Made by a program: the position numbers and the translations under genes. This document shows, in pieces, positions 48,811 through 60,106 of a stretch of 64,000 nt of DNA; the stretch's first letter is position 1; the number at the start of each line of letters is the position of its first letter. Where the stretch lies: NCBI RefSeq assembly GCF_014926385.1, contig NZ_CP053291.1, forward strand, positions 496,001-560,000, in the 5' to 3' direction. Below the pieces are notes generated by a model, which was given only the letters and a program-made list of their open reading frames with translations, searched no databases and had not been told where the DNA came from. This DNA is from Trueperella pecoris (GTDB lineage: Bacteria > Actinomycetota > Actinomycetes > Actinomycetales > Actinomycetaceae).

Positions 48811-50349
48811 ATGGCCCGCGCGCTGATCTCAGTTTCGAACAAGACCGGAATCGCCGAGTTTGCGAGGTCGCTGTCACAAGCGGGGCTGGAGCTGATATCT
48901 ACGGGATCGACGGCGGCCGCCATCGCCGCCGCGGGCGTACCGGTCACCCCGGTCGAAGCCATCACGGGATTTCCTGAGTCCTTCGACGGCCGCGTCAAGA
49001 CGCTTCATCCCAAGGTGCACGGCGGCATCCTCGCGCGCAGGGGCACGGATGATTCGGCGATGGAGCAGTTGGGAATCGAGCCGATCGACGTCGTCGTCGT
49101 CAACCTCTATCCCTTCGCTGAAACGGTTGCTTCGGGCGCGCAGCCGGCGGAATGCATCGAGCAGATCGACATCGGCGGGCCGGCGCTCATCCGCGCCGCC
49201 GCGAAGAATCACCGCGACGTCGCCGTCGTCACCAGTCCGGACCAGTACGCCGGCGTGGCCCGCGAGCTTGAGCAGGGCGCAATAACTGAGGGACTCAAAC
49301 GCGAGCTCGCCGCGGCCGCCTTCGCACACACCGCCTCCTATGACGCCGCGATTGCCGCCTGGTTTGCCGGGCAAGGTGCCGACGCGGGCGGCACGCAACT
49401 GCCCGACGAGCTCAGCCCGCGCTGGTCGAAGACCGAGGACCTGCGCTATGGCGAGAATCCGCACCAGGCGGCGGCCCTCTATCGGGACGATTCGGGCCGA
49501 GGGCTGGCGAACGCCACCCAGCTGGGTGGTAAGCCGATGAGCTTCAACAACTATCAGGACACCGAGGCAGCCGTGCGCGCGGCCTACGACCATGAGCGCA
49601 CCGCGGTGGCCATCGTTAAGCATGCGAATCCGTGCGGGGTGGCCGTCGGTGACGACGTCGCTCGCGCTCATGCCCTCGCCCACGCCTGCGATCCGCAGTC
49701 GGCCTATGGCGGTGTGGTCGCGGCCAACCGCCCGGTCACCCGCGGCATGGCCGAGCAGCTCAAGCCGATCTTTACCGAAGTCGTGGCGGCTCCGGCCTTC
49801 GACGACGATGCGCTGGAGATCCTGCGTACGAAGAAGAACCTGCGCATCCTGGTGGTCGAACCCGCCGGCGGATCGCTCGACATCCGCCCGATCAGCGGCG
49901 GCGCGGTGGCCCAGGAGGCTGACGTGCTGACCGAACGCGACACAGTCGCCTCTTGGGAGCTCGTGGCAGGCCAGCCTGCGGACGAGGCCACGATCGCCGA
50001 TCTCGAATTCGCCTGGCGATCTGTACGTTGCGTGAAGTCGAACGCGATCCTCTTGGCGAAGGGCGGCGCGACGGTGGGCGTGGGCATGGGCCAGGTTAAC
50101 CGTGTGGACTCGTGCAAACTGGCCGTCGAGCGAGCCAACACGCTCGGCGACGGCGAGCGTGCACGTGGCGCCGTCGCCGCCTCCGACGCGTTCTTTCCCT
50201 TTGCTGACGGATTCGAGGTGCTGGCGAACGCGGGTGTCTCGGCCGTCGTCCAGCCGGGCGGATCCATCCGCGATGCCGACGTCATCGAAGCGGCACAGCG
50301 CGCGGGCGTGACGATGTACCTGACGCACACGAGGCATTTCGCGCACTGA
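48811..50349 (+). CDS. purH: PurH, AICAR transformylase/IMP cyclohydrolase
   Basis: A 512-residue bifunctional enzyme for the last two steps to IMP. The N-terminal cyclohydrolase (MGS-like) domain has [15 protein letters not shown] and [19 protein letters not shown]; the transformylase part has the catalytic-region [26 protein letters not shown] and the ending [18 protein letters not shown] precedes the ATG. It completes the purine pathway seen at 12.5-21.9 kb, except purK and purB. Confidence 0.96.
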   Translation: MARALISVSNKTGIAEFARSLSQAGLELISTGSTAAAIAAAGVPVTPVEAITGFPESFDGRVKTLHPKVHGGILARRGTDDSAMEQLGIEPIDVVVVNLYPFAETVASGAQPAECIEQIDIGGPALIRAAAKNHRDVAVVTSPDQYAGVARELEQGAITEGLKRELAAAAFAHTASYDAAIAAWFAGQGADAGGTQLPDELSPRWSKTEDLRYGENPHQAAALYRDDSGRGLANATQLGGKPMSFNNYQDTEAAVRAAYDHERTAVAIVKHANPCGVAVGDDVARAHALAHACDPQSAYGGVVAANRPVTRGMAEQLKPIFTEVVAAPAFDDDALEILRTKKNLRILVVEPAGGSLDIRPISGGAVAQEADVLTERDTVASWELVAGQPADEATIADLEFAWRSVRCVKSNAILLAKGGATVGVGMGQVNRVDSCKLAVERANTLGDGERARGAVAASDAFFPFADGFEVLANAGVSAVVQPGGSIRDADVIEAAQRAGVTMYLTHTRHFAH

Positions 50350-50389
50350 CAGGCTACAATCAAGACGCACCGCCGAGCCGAGGAGAATC

Positions 50390-50680
50390 ATGAGCAAGGA
50401 GCGCGACAAGGGCAGCAGCAAATTCCCGCCTGCCATTGTCTATGTCCTTCTTGTTGCGTGGGTCGCGGCCGTGTTGGCAGCCGGCTTTCTTGCCGACGTG
50501 CAAGTGGCCACCTACCTCCTGAGTGCCTCACTGGTCAGCATCGCGGCGGCGCGGGTGGCCCTCCCGAACGGAGCCGTGCCCTGGGTGCGGACGAAGGCTC
50601 ACGACGCCACCGTGCTCATGATAGGTGCAGTTCTGCTCTTCGCCCTCGCGGCCTGGGGAAACACTCCGCCGGTACCGTAA
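50390..50680 (+). CDS. DUF3017 small membrane protein
   Basis: A 96-residue protein with three hydrophobic helices (PPAIVYVLLVAWVAAVLAAG; TYLLSASLVSIAAARVAL; VLMIGAVLLFALAAW). This size and its position after purH fit the actinobacterial DUF3017 family, function unknown. GAGGAGAATC precedes the ATG. Confidence 0.75.
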   Translation: MSKERDKGSSKFPPAIVYVLLVAWVAAVLAAGFLADVQVATYLLSASLVSIAAARVALPNGAVPWVRTKAHDATVLMIGAVLLFALAAWGNTPPVP

Positions 50681-50683
50681 CGC

Positions 50684-50716
50684 AAAGGCCGCGGCAGAAA
50701 AACAGCCACGGCCTTT
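50684..50716. terminator. Bidirectional terminator between DUF3017 and pfk
   Basis: AAAGGCCGCGGC / GCCACGGCCTTT (12-bp arms, one mismatch, 9-nt loop) followed by GTCT on + and flanked by A/T runs for both directions. Confidence 0.85.
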
Positions 50717-50730
50717 GTCTCAAGGTGAGC

Positions 50731-50742
50731 GACGGCGTCGTT
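50731..50742 (+). repeat. Dispersed 11-mer, copy 13
   Basis: GACGGCGTCGTT, 7 nt past the pfk stop (minus gene) in the convergent gap. Confidence 0.8.
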
Positions 50743-50748
50743 GCGCCG

Positions 50749-53022
50749 CTACTCGTCGAGGTCGATGACGATCGGAAGCTGGTCTAGGGTGAGCTCGGCG
50801 GTCGGGTCGGAGACGACGTAAAGGACTTCCTTCAGCGAGTGCCACCACGCCTCGTAGGGGAGACGATCGTCCATGTCGATTAGCTCATCCATGTGTGCCA
50901 CCGGCTGGGCCTCGATACGGCCGTCCACCATTCCCACGTGGAACGAGCCGTGCCTGCCGGTATCGAGCTCACACGCCAGGGCTTTCATAGCCGCGTTGAT
51001 AAGGCGAACCGCGAACGTACGGTCGAAGGGAGAGGGGTTGCCACCCTGCTGTGCGTGACCGAGGATGACCGAGCGGACGTCGAACAGATCGCCGCCTTCC
51101 TCTTCGAAGATGTTGGCCAACACGTCGGCGTTGTAATACTCCGAGGCGTCCTCGTTGCGTACCACAAGGTAGAGGCGGCGCCCGTCCTCGAAGGAACGAA
51201 TCATCTTGGCCGTGTCCGCGGCCAGTTGGCTCAGCGTAATTCCATCCTCGTACAGGTAGACCTGCTCAGCGCCCGTGGTCAGCGCGGACATGAGCGCAAG
51301 GTAACCGCACTTGCGGCCCATCGTCTCCACCACGAAGCAACGCCGGGAAGCCGAAGCGGACTGGCGGATGCGATCGATCGTCTCCGTGTTCCAATTGAGC
51401 GTGGTGTCCGCGCCGATGGAGAATTCCGAGCCGGGCAGGTTGTTGTCGATGGACGCCGGCACGAGGACCATCGGGATCTTAAACGCGGGGTATCGCGAGG
51501 ATTCCTTCTGCATCTCGTAGACCATCTTGTAGGCCTTGAAGCCACCAATGACGATCAGGCCATCGAGGCGGGCATTCTCGATCGCGCGGCCGAGCGCATA
51601 GTACTGGTCCAGATCCGGGATCGTACGGCGGGTGCCCAGTTCGGCGCCGCCGTCCTCGGCCCAGCCCTCGACGTCGTGCCACTGAAGCTCACGAATCTTG
51701 CCGTCCAGCAGGCCCGGGAAGCCGCCTTCGACCCCAAGCATCGTGTAGCCGCGGTCGATGCCGAGCTTGACGGCCGCGCGGGCAGCAGGGTTCATACCCG
51801 GCGCGAGGCCGCCGGCGTGGATAATGCCGATCCGCTTGGAGTCCTCCGGGCGTTCGGGCGCGGTGGGCGAGGAGAGGGTCTGGTAGAGGTCAATCATCTC
51901 CTGATAGTGATTGCCGCGGGAGGCCACGGCGTTTTCCCAGTCGCCTTCGGAGAGATACTTCTTCACCGCGCGCGTGTTCTGAATGGCCTCCATCATGGGC
52001 AGGCGCACGAGCTTATTGCGGCGGGTGCCGATAATGACTGGGTCCGTCTCCTGGGTGGCATGAACCATGTCCCACGCGGCGGTGTAGCCGAGGAGGGTGG
52101 GCATCCACCTGTCATAGGCCGAGGGCGTACCACCGCGCTGCACGTGCCCAAGCGAGGTGATGCGGGGGTCTTCACCCATGCGCTCCTTGATTGCCGCACG
52201 CACCTGCTCTGCCGAAATCGGGTTGCCCGCCCGATCCGTGGCGCCTTCGGCGATGACGATGAGCGAATCACGCCGGCCGTTCTCGCGGCCGAGGCGTAGC
52301 TTCTTGCAAAGGCGATCCTCCCAGCCCTCGGCCGGCGGGCGCTCGGGGATGAACATGTAGTCGCATCCGCCCGCGATGGCCGACATGAGGGCGAGGTAGC
52401 CACACCGGCGCCCCATGACTTCGATGATGAATGTGCGCTGGTGGGAGGCCGCGGTCGCCGCGATGGCGTCGATCGCTTCGATGATGCGGGTCAGGGCAGA
52501 ATCGGCGCCCACGGTCATGTCCGTGCCCACGAGGTCGTTGTCGATTGATCCGACGACGCCGGCGATCATCAGCTTCTTGTGTCGCTCACTCTGTTCGGGC
52601 GAGACCTTCCCCTCGGCCACGAGTTCGGCAAGGAGTTCGGGCCAGAGTTCGCGAAGTTCATCCGCGCCCGTGAGCGTGCCATCACCACCCATGATGACGA
52701 GGCGGTCGATTCCGTTGGACACAAAGTTGTAGACGGCCTTCTTCAAGCCCGAGCGCTCGCGGAACTCATCGGAGCGGGCCGTACCGATCGCCGTACCTCC
52801 CTTGTTGATGGTGGCCGAGACGTCGGACCAGTTCATCTTCTTGATGAGGTTCCCGCCCTCGACGGGGCCACGCCAACCTTCGAGGAACGCGTAGGGCTGT
52901 GCCCCGAGTTGCAACGCGGTGCGGACGGCAGCGCGGACGGTGGCGTTCATGCCCTGTGCGTCACCGCCCGAGGTCAGGATGCCAATCTTCACTGCGGGGG
53001 TAGTTTCAGTGTTGTCTACCAC
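50749..53022 (-). CDS. pfkA: Double-domain 6-phosphofructokinase, eukaryote-like layout
   Basis: A 757-residue chain holding two PFK domains. The N-half (about 10-385) has an intact site: [13 protein letters not shown] (14-26), GGDGT (112-116, the ATP-type glycine) and catalytic SIDND (159-163). The C-half (about 397-757) is degenerate: [15 protein letters not shown] instead of GGDGT (493-497) and SIDNN (524-528), so the catalytic aspartate is replaced. This mirrors eukaryotic PFK, in which the C-half became regulatory. Start GTG 53022 behind AAAGGAGAACTC. Divergent from pgi. Confidence 0.88.
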   Translation of the reverse strand: MVDNTETTPAVKIGILTSGGDAQGMNATVRAAVRTALQLGAQPYAFLEGWRGPVEGGNLIKKMNWSDVSATINKGGTAIGTARSDEFRERSGLKKAVYNFVSNGIDRLVIMGGDGTLTGADELRELWPELLAELVAEGKVSPEQSERHKKLMIAGVVGSIDNDLVGTDMTVGADSALTRIIEAIDAIAATAASHQRTFIIEVMGRRCGYLALMSAIAGGCDYMFIPERPPAEGWEDRLCKKLRLGRENGRRDSLIVIAEGATDRAGNPISAEQVRAAIKERMGEDPRITSLGHVQRGGTPSAYDRWMPTLLGYTAAWDMVHATQETDPVIIGTRRNKLVRLPMMEAIQNTRAVKKYLSEGDWENAVASRGNHYQEMIDLYQTLSSPTAPERPEDSKRIGIIHAGGLAPGMNPAARAAVKLGIDRGYTMLGVEGGFPGLLDGKIRELQWHDVEGWAEDGGAELGTRRTIPDLDQYYALGRAIENARLDGLIVIGGFKAYKMVYEMQKESSRYPAFKIPMVLVPASIDNNLPGSEFSIGADTTLNWNTETIDRIRQSASASRRCFVVETMGRKCGYLALMSALTTGAEQVYLYEDGITLSQLAADTAKMIRSFEDGRRLYLVVRNEDASEYYNADVLANIFEEEGGDLFDVRSVILGHAQQGGNPSPFDRTFAVRLINAAMKALACELDTGRHGSFHVGMVDGRIEAQPVAHMDELIDMDDRLPYEAWWHSLKEVLYVVSDPTAELTLDQLPIVIDLDE

Positions 53023-53122
53023 GAGTTCTCCTTTGATCAGTGCTCCACGTCCCATACTCTCACATTTGCTCACCGGGGATTGGGTAGAATGGGCCCATCT
53101 ATTGGCCCTTCTTAGGAGTGAT

Positions 53123-54775
53123 ATGACAACCCCGATTGATGCAACGAAAACCGCCGCTTGGGCCCGCCTTGGCCAGCTCCACGATGAGCTCGAGGTTGAT
53201 TTCCGTGCGTGGTTTGCCAATGATGAGCGCGCGAAGAAGTTTACTTTTACCGCCGGTGATTTGTACGTTGACCTGTCGAAGTCGTTTCTCACCGATGACA
53301 TCAAGGCCGCTCTGCTGGAGCTCGCCGATCAGGTGAACCTGCCCGAGCGCCGCGAGGCCATGCTTTCCGGCCAGCGCATCAACGTGACGGAAAACCGAGC
53401 GGTCCTTCACACGGCGCTGCGCCGCGAAAAGGGCGAGGAGGTGCTGGTAGACGGGCACAACGTCGTCGACGACGTCCGGGAAGTTCTCACACGCCTCTAC
53501 GCCTTTGCGGAGAAGGTTCGTAGCGGCGAGTGGACCGGCATTACTGGCAAGCCGATGAAGACGATCGTCAACGTGGGCATCGGAGGCTCGGACCTGGGCC
53601 CGGTCATGGCCTACGAGGCGCTCAAGCCGTTCGTCGCCGAGGGGATCGAGTGCCGTTTCATCTCCAACATTGACCCCACCGATGTTGGCGAGACGCTCAA
53701 GGGCCTTGACCCGGAGACGACGCTCGTCATTGTCGCGTCCAAGACGTTCACCACGCTGGAGACCCTGACCAACGCCCGGCAGGTTCGTTCCTGGCTGCTG
53801 TCCGCACTGGAGGCTCAGGGCGCTCCGACGGACGGCGCCGTGGCCAAGCACTTCGTTGCGGTCTCGACGGCGCTGGACAAGGTGGAGGCCTTCGGCATCG
53901 ATCCGGACAACGCCTTCGGCTTCTGGGACTGGGTGGGTGGCCGCTACTCGGTCGACTCGGCCGTGGGACTTTCGCTCGCGATCGCGGTGGGCAAGGACGG
54001 TTTTGAAGACTTCCTCGCCGGCTTCCGCACGATGGATCGCCACTTCGCGCAGGCTCCGGCCGAGGAGAACGTGCCGCTCCTCATGGGCCTTCTCAACGTT
54101 TTCTACGTCAACTTCGCGGGCGCGGCCACGCACGCGGTGCTGCCGTACTCGCAGTACCTGCACCGCTTCCCGGCCTACCTCCAGCAGCTGACGATGGAAT
54201 CTAACGGGAAGCGCGTGCGCTGGGACGGCACGCCGGTGACCTCGGCCACGGGTGAGGTTTTCTGGGGCGAGCCGGGCACGAATGGCCAGCACGCCTTCTA
54301 CCAGCTGATCCACCAGGGCACCCAGCTCATTCCGGCCGACTTCATCGCCTTCGCCAACCCGACCTACGCGTTTAAGGACGGCGAGTCCGACCAGCACGAG
54401 CTCTTCCTGGGCAACTTCTTCGGGCAGACCAAGGCGCTGGCCTTCGGTAAGACGGCTGACGAGGTGCGCGCCGAGGGCGTGGCAGAAGAGCTCGTCAGCG
54501 CCAAGGTGTTCCCGGGTAACAAGCCTACCGCCTCGATCATGGCCCCGGCTTTGACGCCGTCTGTGCTCGGGCAGCTCATCGCGCTGTACGAGCACATCAC
54601 GTTCGTTCAGGGCATCGTGTGGGGCATCGACTCCTTCGACCAGTGGGGCGTGGAGCTCGGCAAGGCCATGGCCAAGGCGCTGACCAGCGCCGTTGAGGGT
54701 GACCGCGAGGCGATCGCGGCCCAGGATTCCTCCACGCGCGGCCTGATCGAGTACTACTTAGCCAACCGGAAGTAA
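53123..54775 (+). CDS. pgi: Glucose-6-phosphate isomerase
   Basis: A 550-residue isomerase of the large Pgi family. Signatures: [19 protein letters not shown], the sugar-phosphate site [23 protein letters not shown], and DQWGVELGK near the end. ATG 53123 follows TAGGAGTGAT; an extended -10 GGGTAGAAT lies just upstream. Divergent from pfkA, so the two first glycolytic steps share one promoter region (53023-53122). Confidence 0.96.
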   Translation: MTTPIDATKTAAWARLGQLHDELEVDFRAWFANDERAKKFTFTAGDLYVDLSKSFLTDDIKAALLELADQVNLPERREAMLSGQRINVTENRAVLHTALRREKGEEVLVDGHNVVDDVREVLTRLYAFAEKVRSGEWTGITGKPMKTIVNVGIGGSDLGPVMAYEALKPFVAEGIECRFISNIDPTDVGETLKGLDPETTLVIVASKTFTTLETLTNARQVRSWLLSALEAQGAPTDGAVAKHFVAVSTALDKVEAFGIDPDNAFGFWDWVGGRYSVDSAVGLSLAIAVGKDGFEDFLAGFRTMDRHFAQAPAEENVPLLMGLLNVFYVNFAGAATHAVLPYSQYLHRFPAYLQQLTMESNGKRVRWDGTPVTSATGEVFWGEPGTNGQHAFYQLIHQGTQLIPADFIAFANPTYAFKDGESDQHELFLGNFFGQTKALAFGKTADEVRAEGVAEELVSAKVFPGNKPTASIMAPALTPSVLGQLIALYEHITFVQGIVWGIDSFDQWGVELGKAMAKALTSAVEGDREAIAAQDSSTRGLIEYYLANRK

Positions 54776-54788
54776 TCCGTTCTTTCTT

Positions 54789-54824
54789 AAGGTGCCCGTC
54801 GCTGGTTTGGCGGGCACCTTTTGT
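54789..54824 (+). terminator. pgi intrinsic terminator
   Basis: AAGGTGCCCG / CGGGCACCTT stem followed by TTGTGT, 13 nt after the stop. Confidence 0.85.
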
Positions 54825-55055
54825 GTGCCTCGAAGCTTGGGAATGGGTATTTAGTTGAATGTTTCTTCGTGCTTGCCTCCATGTATTTGGGAACGCACGC
54901 TTGTGCCCGAGACTGGGATGGTGTAGCCAAGATCGAGGTGTCAGAGAAATAGTTTGCCGAGTGTTGTGGCAGGGAGAAGGTTGGCATGTGAGGTAATTCT
55001 ACGGTTCACTTCTTTGACGCTTGTTGCAAGGCCGGGATAGGGTTTAAAAGCACAC

Positions 55056-55079
55056 ATGATAATGGTTGTCATTTACTAT
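55056..55079 (+). promoter_or_regulatory. Zur/Fur-like box over the protease promoter
   Basis: TGATAATGGTTGTCA (55057-55071), a 7-1-7 dyad with 5 of 7 matched pairs, resembles actinobacterial Zur boxes. It lies directly before the -10 TACTAT (55074-55079), where binding would repress. The preceding 54825-55055 shows no gene. Confidence 0.5.
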
Positions 55080-55089
55080 AAGGAGCCGT

Positions 55090-56331
55090 ATGCGTATTCG
55101 CCCTCTTGTCACATCCCTTCTCGTTGGAGTTGCTGTGGCTATTCCGACCTCGGCCGCTGCGATTTCTGGTGGTGAGAAAGCAAATTCTGAGTACATCGTG
55201 CAGATTGCCACGAACACGAAAAATGAGTCGAAGAAAATTGATCGTTGCACCGGCAGCGCCCTCAATTCGGAATGGGTCATCACCGCAGTGCACTGCGTTG
55301 AGGATGCGGCTTCCCAGACGTCGTCCAACATCTATTTCTCGAATAATAAGTCAGAACCCGGCACACCTATCGCCTCAAGCCAGATTGTTCGTGGCCCATC
55401 AGCGGACCTCGCTCTTATCAAGCTCTCCAGGCCACACGAGCTATCGCAGTATGCAACGCTCGCATCGGACCATGAATTTACGTTGGGCCAGAAAGGGCAC
55501 ATATATGGTTATGGTCGTGGGAGCAATGGGGAACAGGTATCCTGGCTCCGCCGTGCCGCAGTGACTCAAAAGGAGGAGGGGCGCGATGCGTACTGGAATA
55601 AGACTTATGAGATTAAAGGGATTGATGGCATCTCGAACCATGGTGATTCAGGTGGGCCATTCATCGTCAACGGTAAGCTTGTAGGTATCACTGTCAGCGG
55701 CCCCCACATGGCAAACGACTACTGGGTCGGTGAAGTCTCCAACGCTGTGGTACTAGCTCCATTCATTGAGTGGATCACTGAAACGACGGGTGTGGAGGCT
55801 GTACCTTTCGATACCGAGATTCCTGAACCCGAATCGGAAAAGGGAGACGAGAAGGATGAGGACGCTTCGGCGACCCAGCCGGAGACGGACCCAATTGAGG
55901 ATCCGAAGGCTGATCCGACTAAGCAGCCCGAGACTGATTCCGCGACCGATCCGGATAACGAGGCTTCGGAGGAATCTGAGGCTGATTCGGAGGCGAACTT
56001 GGCGCCGGGCGCTGAGGATTCTGTTGTCGACGATAATGAGACCTCTAATGGTGTGACCGACAATGGCGTGACCGGCGATGCTTCGACCAGCACAGAGACA
56101 ACTTCGACCGAAGAGGGAAGCAGCTCCGCCGCAGAGACGGATAATCAGGCTGTGGGAACGCCTCAAGCAACGGTGCCAGGCACCGGCCAGGCCACTGCGC
56201 AGGAAAAGCGTCAGTCGAAGTTAGCCCACACGGGCGCATTTGCTGCTCCGCTTGCGGTAGCTGGGCTACTCAGCCTCGGGGCTGGTGCTCTGCTAGTGCT
56301 GCGCGGCTCGGCATCGCGTCGTGAAGCATAG
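55090..56331 (+). CDS. Secreted, sortase-anchored trypsin-like serine protease
   Basis: A 413-residue protein. A signal peptide (1-24) is followed by a chymotrypsin-fold domain starting ISGGEKANSEYIVQ, with the catalytic triad H68 (ITAVHC), D106 (SADLALIKL) and S187 (NHGDSGGPF), and a C53-C69 disulfide. From about 255 to 370 there is a low-complexity acidic linker rich in Glu, Asp, Pro, Thr and Ser. The end carries a sorting signal LAHTG (378-382), a hydrophobic helix and RREA. LAxTG suits class E sortases of high-GC Gram-positives. ATG follows AAGGAGCCGT. Likely a surface-displayed protease under metal control. Confidence 0.87.
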   Translation: MRIRPLVTSLLVGVAVAIPTSAAAISGGEKANSEYIVQIATNTKNESKKIDRCTGSALNSEWVITAVHCVEDAASQTSSNIYFSNNKSEPGTPIASSQIVRGPSADLALIKLSRPHELSQYATLASDHEFTLGQKGHIYGYGRGSNGEQVSWLRRAAVTQKEEGRDAYWNKTYEIKGIDGISNHGDSGGPFIVNGKLVGITVSGPHMANDYWVGEVSNAVVLAPFIEWITETTGVEAVPFDTEIPEPESEKGDEKDEDASATQPETDPIEDPKADPTKQPETDSATDPDNEASEESEADSEANLAPGAEDSVVDDNETSNGVTDNGVTGDASTSTETTSTEEGSSSAAETDNQAVGTPQATVPGTGQATAQEKRQSKLAHTGAFAAPLAVAGLLSLGAGALLVLRGSASRREA

Positions 56332-57709
<1,378 letters not shown>

Positions 57710-57747
57710 GGTTGCGTACGTAAAACTCGCGTGGCCCTGGCTTGGAG

Positions 57748-57799
57748 CTGTCCCCCGGAAGTTGAACTGATTCATTCAGTTCCTTCTCCCGGGGGACAG
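57748..57799 (+). terminator. mdh terminator, nested hairpin
   Basis: Outer stem CTGTCCCCCGG / CCGGGGGACAG (11 bp) encloses a second stem GAACTGA / TCAGTTC. It lies between the convergent mdh and the membrane-protein gene and can serve both. Confidence 0.85.
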
Positions 57800-57846
57800 G
57801 TCACGTCACTTGCAGCCACACGAGTATCGCGGGTGTCTTGCGGGAC

Positions 57847-59061
57847 TTAGACGGCGGGCAGGCCCTTCGGTTTGAGGAGCTGGTTGCGCACCAGGCTAAA
57901 CATAAGGACCAAAGTGGCAAACTGAACTACATATGCCCCCACAAGGACGATAATGAACCCGATCGAGCCAACCGGGAAGATACTATTTCGGACGAGGCCG
58001 ACGTTAAGTAGGAAGAACATCAATACGCTCAGCGCGACACCGGGGCAGACGAGGGTGAATGCGGCGGGGGATTCTTCCTGGCGGCTAAACACGTAGCGCT
58101 TATAGAAGCCGTTGGTGGCCATGGCGAGGTGCCCAAGGCCCATAAAGGCAAGTTGCGCGATGACCATGACGGCAAGCAACGTTAACAGCCATACAGACGT
58201 GCCGGGGATGGCTTCAGCCTTCGGGTTAAGGGCATTGAGCGTGACGATGCCGTGCCGCAGGCGTAGGTAGGTAATACCTAGGAGCGTGATGATCGGTACG
58301 CCCAACCACAGGGTTGCTGAGTTGGCCAACGAAAGTCCGTAGCGCAACATGCTCATGACGCCGAGCGGAAGAAAAACTGAAAAAAGCAGAATTGCAATGA
58401 CAGCGAAGAAGATCGATAAGCCGCCGGCGATCACGACGACGATAGGATTTTGCGTCATCGCGACGGGGGCGGCGAGGCCGACTGCGACCATTGAGAACGC
58501 GAAAGAGCTCAGAAGCTGGTTGAGGCCGCCGTTGGCTTTGAAATCGAAGCCGTTATGCATGACCCGTATCAGATAACGCGAGAGGTACAGGAGGGCAAGA
58601 GCCCCAACCGAGCCGTACATGATGATGGCTAGCGGCATCAGGTATTCGATGACGTCCCACAGTCCTGGGATGAAGATCATGCCGGAGATGAAAAGGCCAT
58701 TAACGGTCATGCCGAGAGTAAGTGGAACCGCCATGAGAGTAACTTCAGCGTTGGACGTGCGAAGATCCCTGTAAGCCTCGGTCTGACGCCAGGCGAAGAA
58801 GTGCTTCAGGTTCCACATGAGTAGGTACAGGTGGGCGAGGAAGAAGGAGATGAAGCCTGCGTATCCGAGGATAATGGCTGTGCGAAGCCCGGCATGCCCT
58901 GTTGCCCAGGTGGCCTTAATGCTTTCAACGGTGGGCATCACAGAATCGGGGTGTGCAGTCAGGTGCATCAAGTTCATGAAGAACAGTACTGACATACCGC
59001 CGAATCCTAGTGATGCCAGGAAATACAGTGGGGAATAGCGTGCGCGTAGGTCACGAATCAT
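57847..59061 (-). CDS. Ten-helix membrane protein of unknown function
   Basis: A 404-residue integral membrane protein with about ten evenly spaced helices and little soluble sequence. I do not recognise the family with confidence; the size and helix number are compatible with TehA/SLAC1-like anion carriers (PLTLGMTVNGLFISG). Start ATG 59061 behind GAGGTATTCC; an ATG 12 nt earlier is possible. Its promoter region carries a perfect CsoR-family-like operator, so copper, persulfide or formaldehyde response is possible. Confidence 0.7.
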   Translation of the reverse strand: MIRDLRARYSPLYFLASLGFGGMSVLFFMNLMHLTAHPDSVMPTVESIKATWATGHAGLRTAIILGYAGFISFFLAHLYLLMWNLKHFFAWRQTEAYRDLRTSNAEVTLMAVPLTLGMTVNGLFISGMIFIPGLWDVIEYLMPLAIIMYGSVGALALLYLSRYLIRVMHNGFDFKANGGLNQLLSSFAFSMVAVGLAAPVAMTQNPIVVVIAGGLSIFFAVIAILLFSVFLPLGVMSMLRYGLSLANSATLWLGVPIITLLGITYLRLRHGIVTLNALNPKAEAIPGTSVWLLTLLAVMVIAQLAFMGLGHLAMATNGFYKRYVFSRQEESPAAFTLVCPGVALSVLMFFLLNVGLVRNSIFPVGSIGFIIVLVGAYVVQFATLVLMFSLVRNQLLKPKGLPAV

Positions 59062-59089
59062 GGAATACCTCATTGCAATAGAACTTAGG

Positions 59090-59105
59090 ATACCCCAGGG
59101 GGTAT
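59090..59105. promoter_or_regulatory. CsoR/CstR-family-like operator
   Basis: ATACCCC-AG-GGGGTAT, a perfect 7-2-7 dyad, 29 nt upstream of the membrane-protein ATG. G-tracts flanked by ATA/TAT are the hallmark of CsoR, CstR and RcnR/FrmR-type sites. No such regulator is encoded in the window. Confidence 0.65.
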
Positions 59106-59172
59106 AGGGAATGATCTTACATGTTCCTGGAAAACTAGCAAGTGGGGACGAAAGTGAGGCGAGAACTGTGAC

Positions 59173-59185
59173 GACGGCGTCGTGC
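59173..59185 (+). repeat. Dispersed 11-mer, copy 14
   Basis: GACGGCGTCGTGC, 30 nt upstream of the acetyltransferase start, in the divergent gap. Confidence 0.8.
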
Positions 59186-59214
59186 GATAAGCTTGGCTAA
59201 CTTAGGAAAGGTAT

Positions 59215-59835
59215 GTGGTGGGTGGGCTAGAAAGATCCGAGGAACAGTTTCAACGGATGCGCAGCGGGCGGTTGTACCGCGTCGAAGGCGAGGTGTTTAG
59301 TGAGGCTTTTGCGCGCTCGATGTCCATCCAAGATCAGATGAACGCGTTGCCATCTGCGGATATAGAGGTAATCGCCGGTATGGCCCGTCAGCTGTTTGGC
59401 ACATTTGGTGAAGGTGCCGCCATCCGCACACCCGTCTATTGCGATTATGGCTCCCATACGCACATCGGCGAGGGAACGTTCATCAATTTTGACTGTGTTT
59501 TCCTTGATGTTGCGGACATCGTTATCGGAAATAACTGTCAGATCGCGCCGCGAGTGCAGTTCTTGACCGCCGAACACCCGTTAGCGGCGACCCCAAGGCG
59601 TGAAGGGTGGGAGTCGGGGCGGCCTATCAGGGTTGGTGACAACGTGTGGCTAGGCGCCGGGGTGCTGGTTCTTCCGGGCGTGACGATCGGGGACAATACT
59701 GTGGTGGGCGCGGGATCGATCGTGGATAAAGATCTGCCAGCCAACGTCGTTGCGGTAGGAAACCCAGCCCGGGTGCTGCGTCCGCTTCCCGGCGACGCCG
59801 ACCCGGCTGAGCTGATACCAAAACACCTGCTCTAA
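59215..59835 (+). CDS. Maltose/galactoside O-acetyltransferase family
   Basis: A 206-residue left-handed beta-helix enzyme with hexapeptide repeats. The family N-terminal helix pair (YRVEGEVFSEAFARSMSIQDQMNAL) is followed by YGSHTHIGEGTFINFDCVFLDVADIVIGNNCQIAPRVQ and the catalytic-histidine segment AEHPL. It acetylates sugars or thiogalactosides, substrate unknown. GTG start behind AGGAAAGGTAT; GTG 59218 is equally possible. Confidence 0.88.
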   Translation: MVGGLERSEEQFQRMRSGRLYRVEGEVFSEAFARSMSIQDQMNALPSADIEVIAGMARQLFGTFGEGAAIRTPVYCDYGSHTHIGEGTFINFDCVFLDVADIVIGNNCQIAPRVQFLTAEHPLAATPRREGWESGRPIRVGDNVWLGAGVLVLPGVTIGDNTVVGAGSIVDKDLPANVVAVGNPARVLRPLPGDADPAELIPKHLL

Positions 59836-59947
59836 CTCGGCTCGCTCCGTAACGGTGGCTGGTAGATACGCGTGGTGTTCTATCTCTCGAGTTATTGACT
59901 AATTTTGTCTCCGGTTTTTGGCCCTTGAGCTGGGCTTTTGGCAGGAC

Positions 59948-59962
59948 GGACGGATTCCGTCC
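59948..59962. promoter_or_regulatory. Operator-like dyad upstream of the cai-like cluster
   Basis: GGACGGA-T-TCCGTCC, a perfect 7-1-7 palindrome, flanked by TTTTGG and CCAAAA-type outer symmetry, about 145 nt before the MFS start. Nothing else stands out in 59836-60106, apart from a short TGTG-GAT-CACA word (59985) and a repeated AGCCACAC. Confidence 0.5.
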
Positions 59963-60106
59963 AAAATCGTGGGAATTATGGGCTGTGGATCACATTTTTG
60001 GGCCTTTAGTGTTGAAGCCACACAAGTTCATCTGTGAATAGCCACACCGCTAACAGTGAAGTTGGCCGGACTTACTATCTGCTTCTTCCCCTAGAGAGTT
60101 GAAACA

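Noticed and set aside
59983-59995. A CRP/GlxR binding site before the cai-like operon
   Set aside because: TGTG-GAT-CACA has a 3-nt gap instead of the 6-8 nt expected between half-sites.
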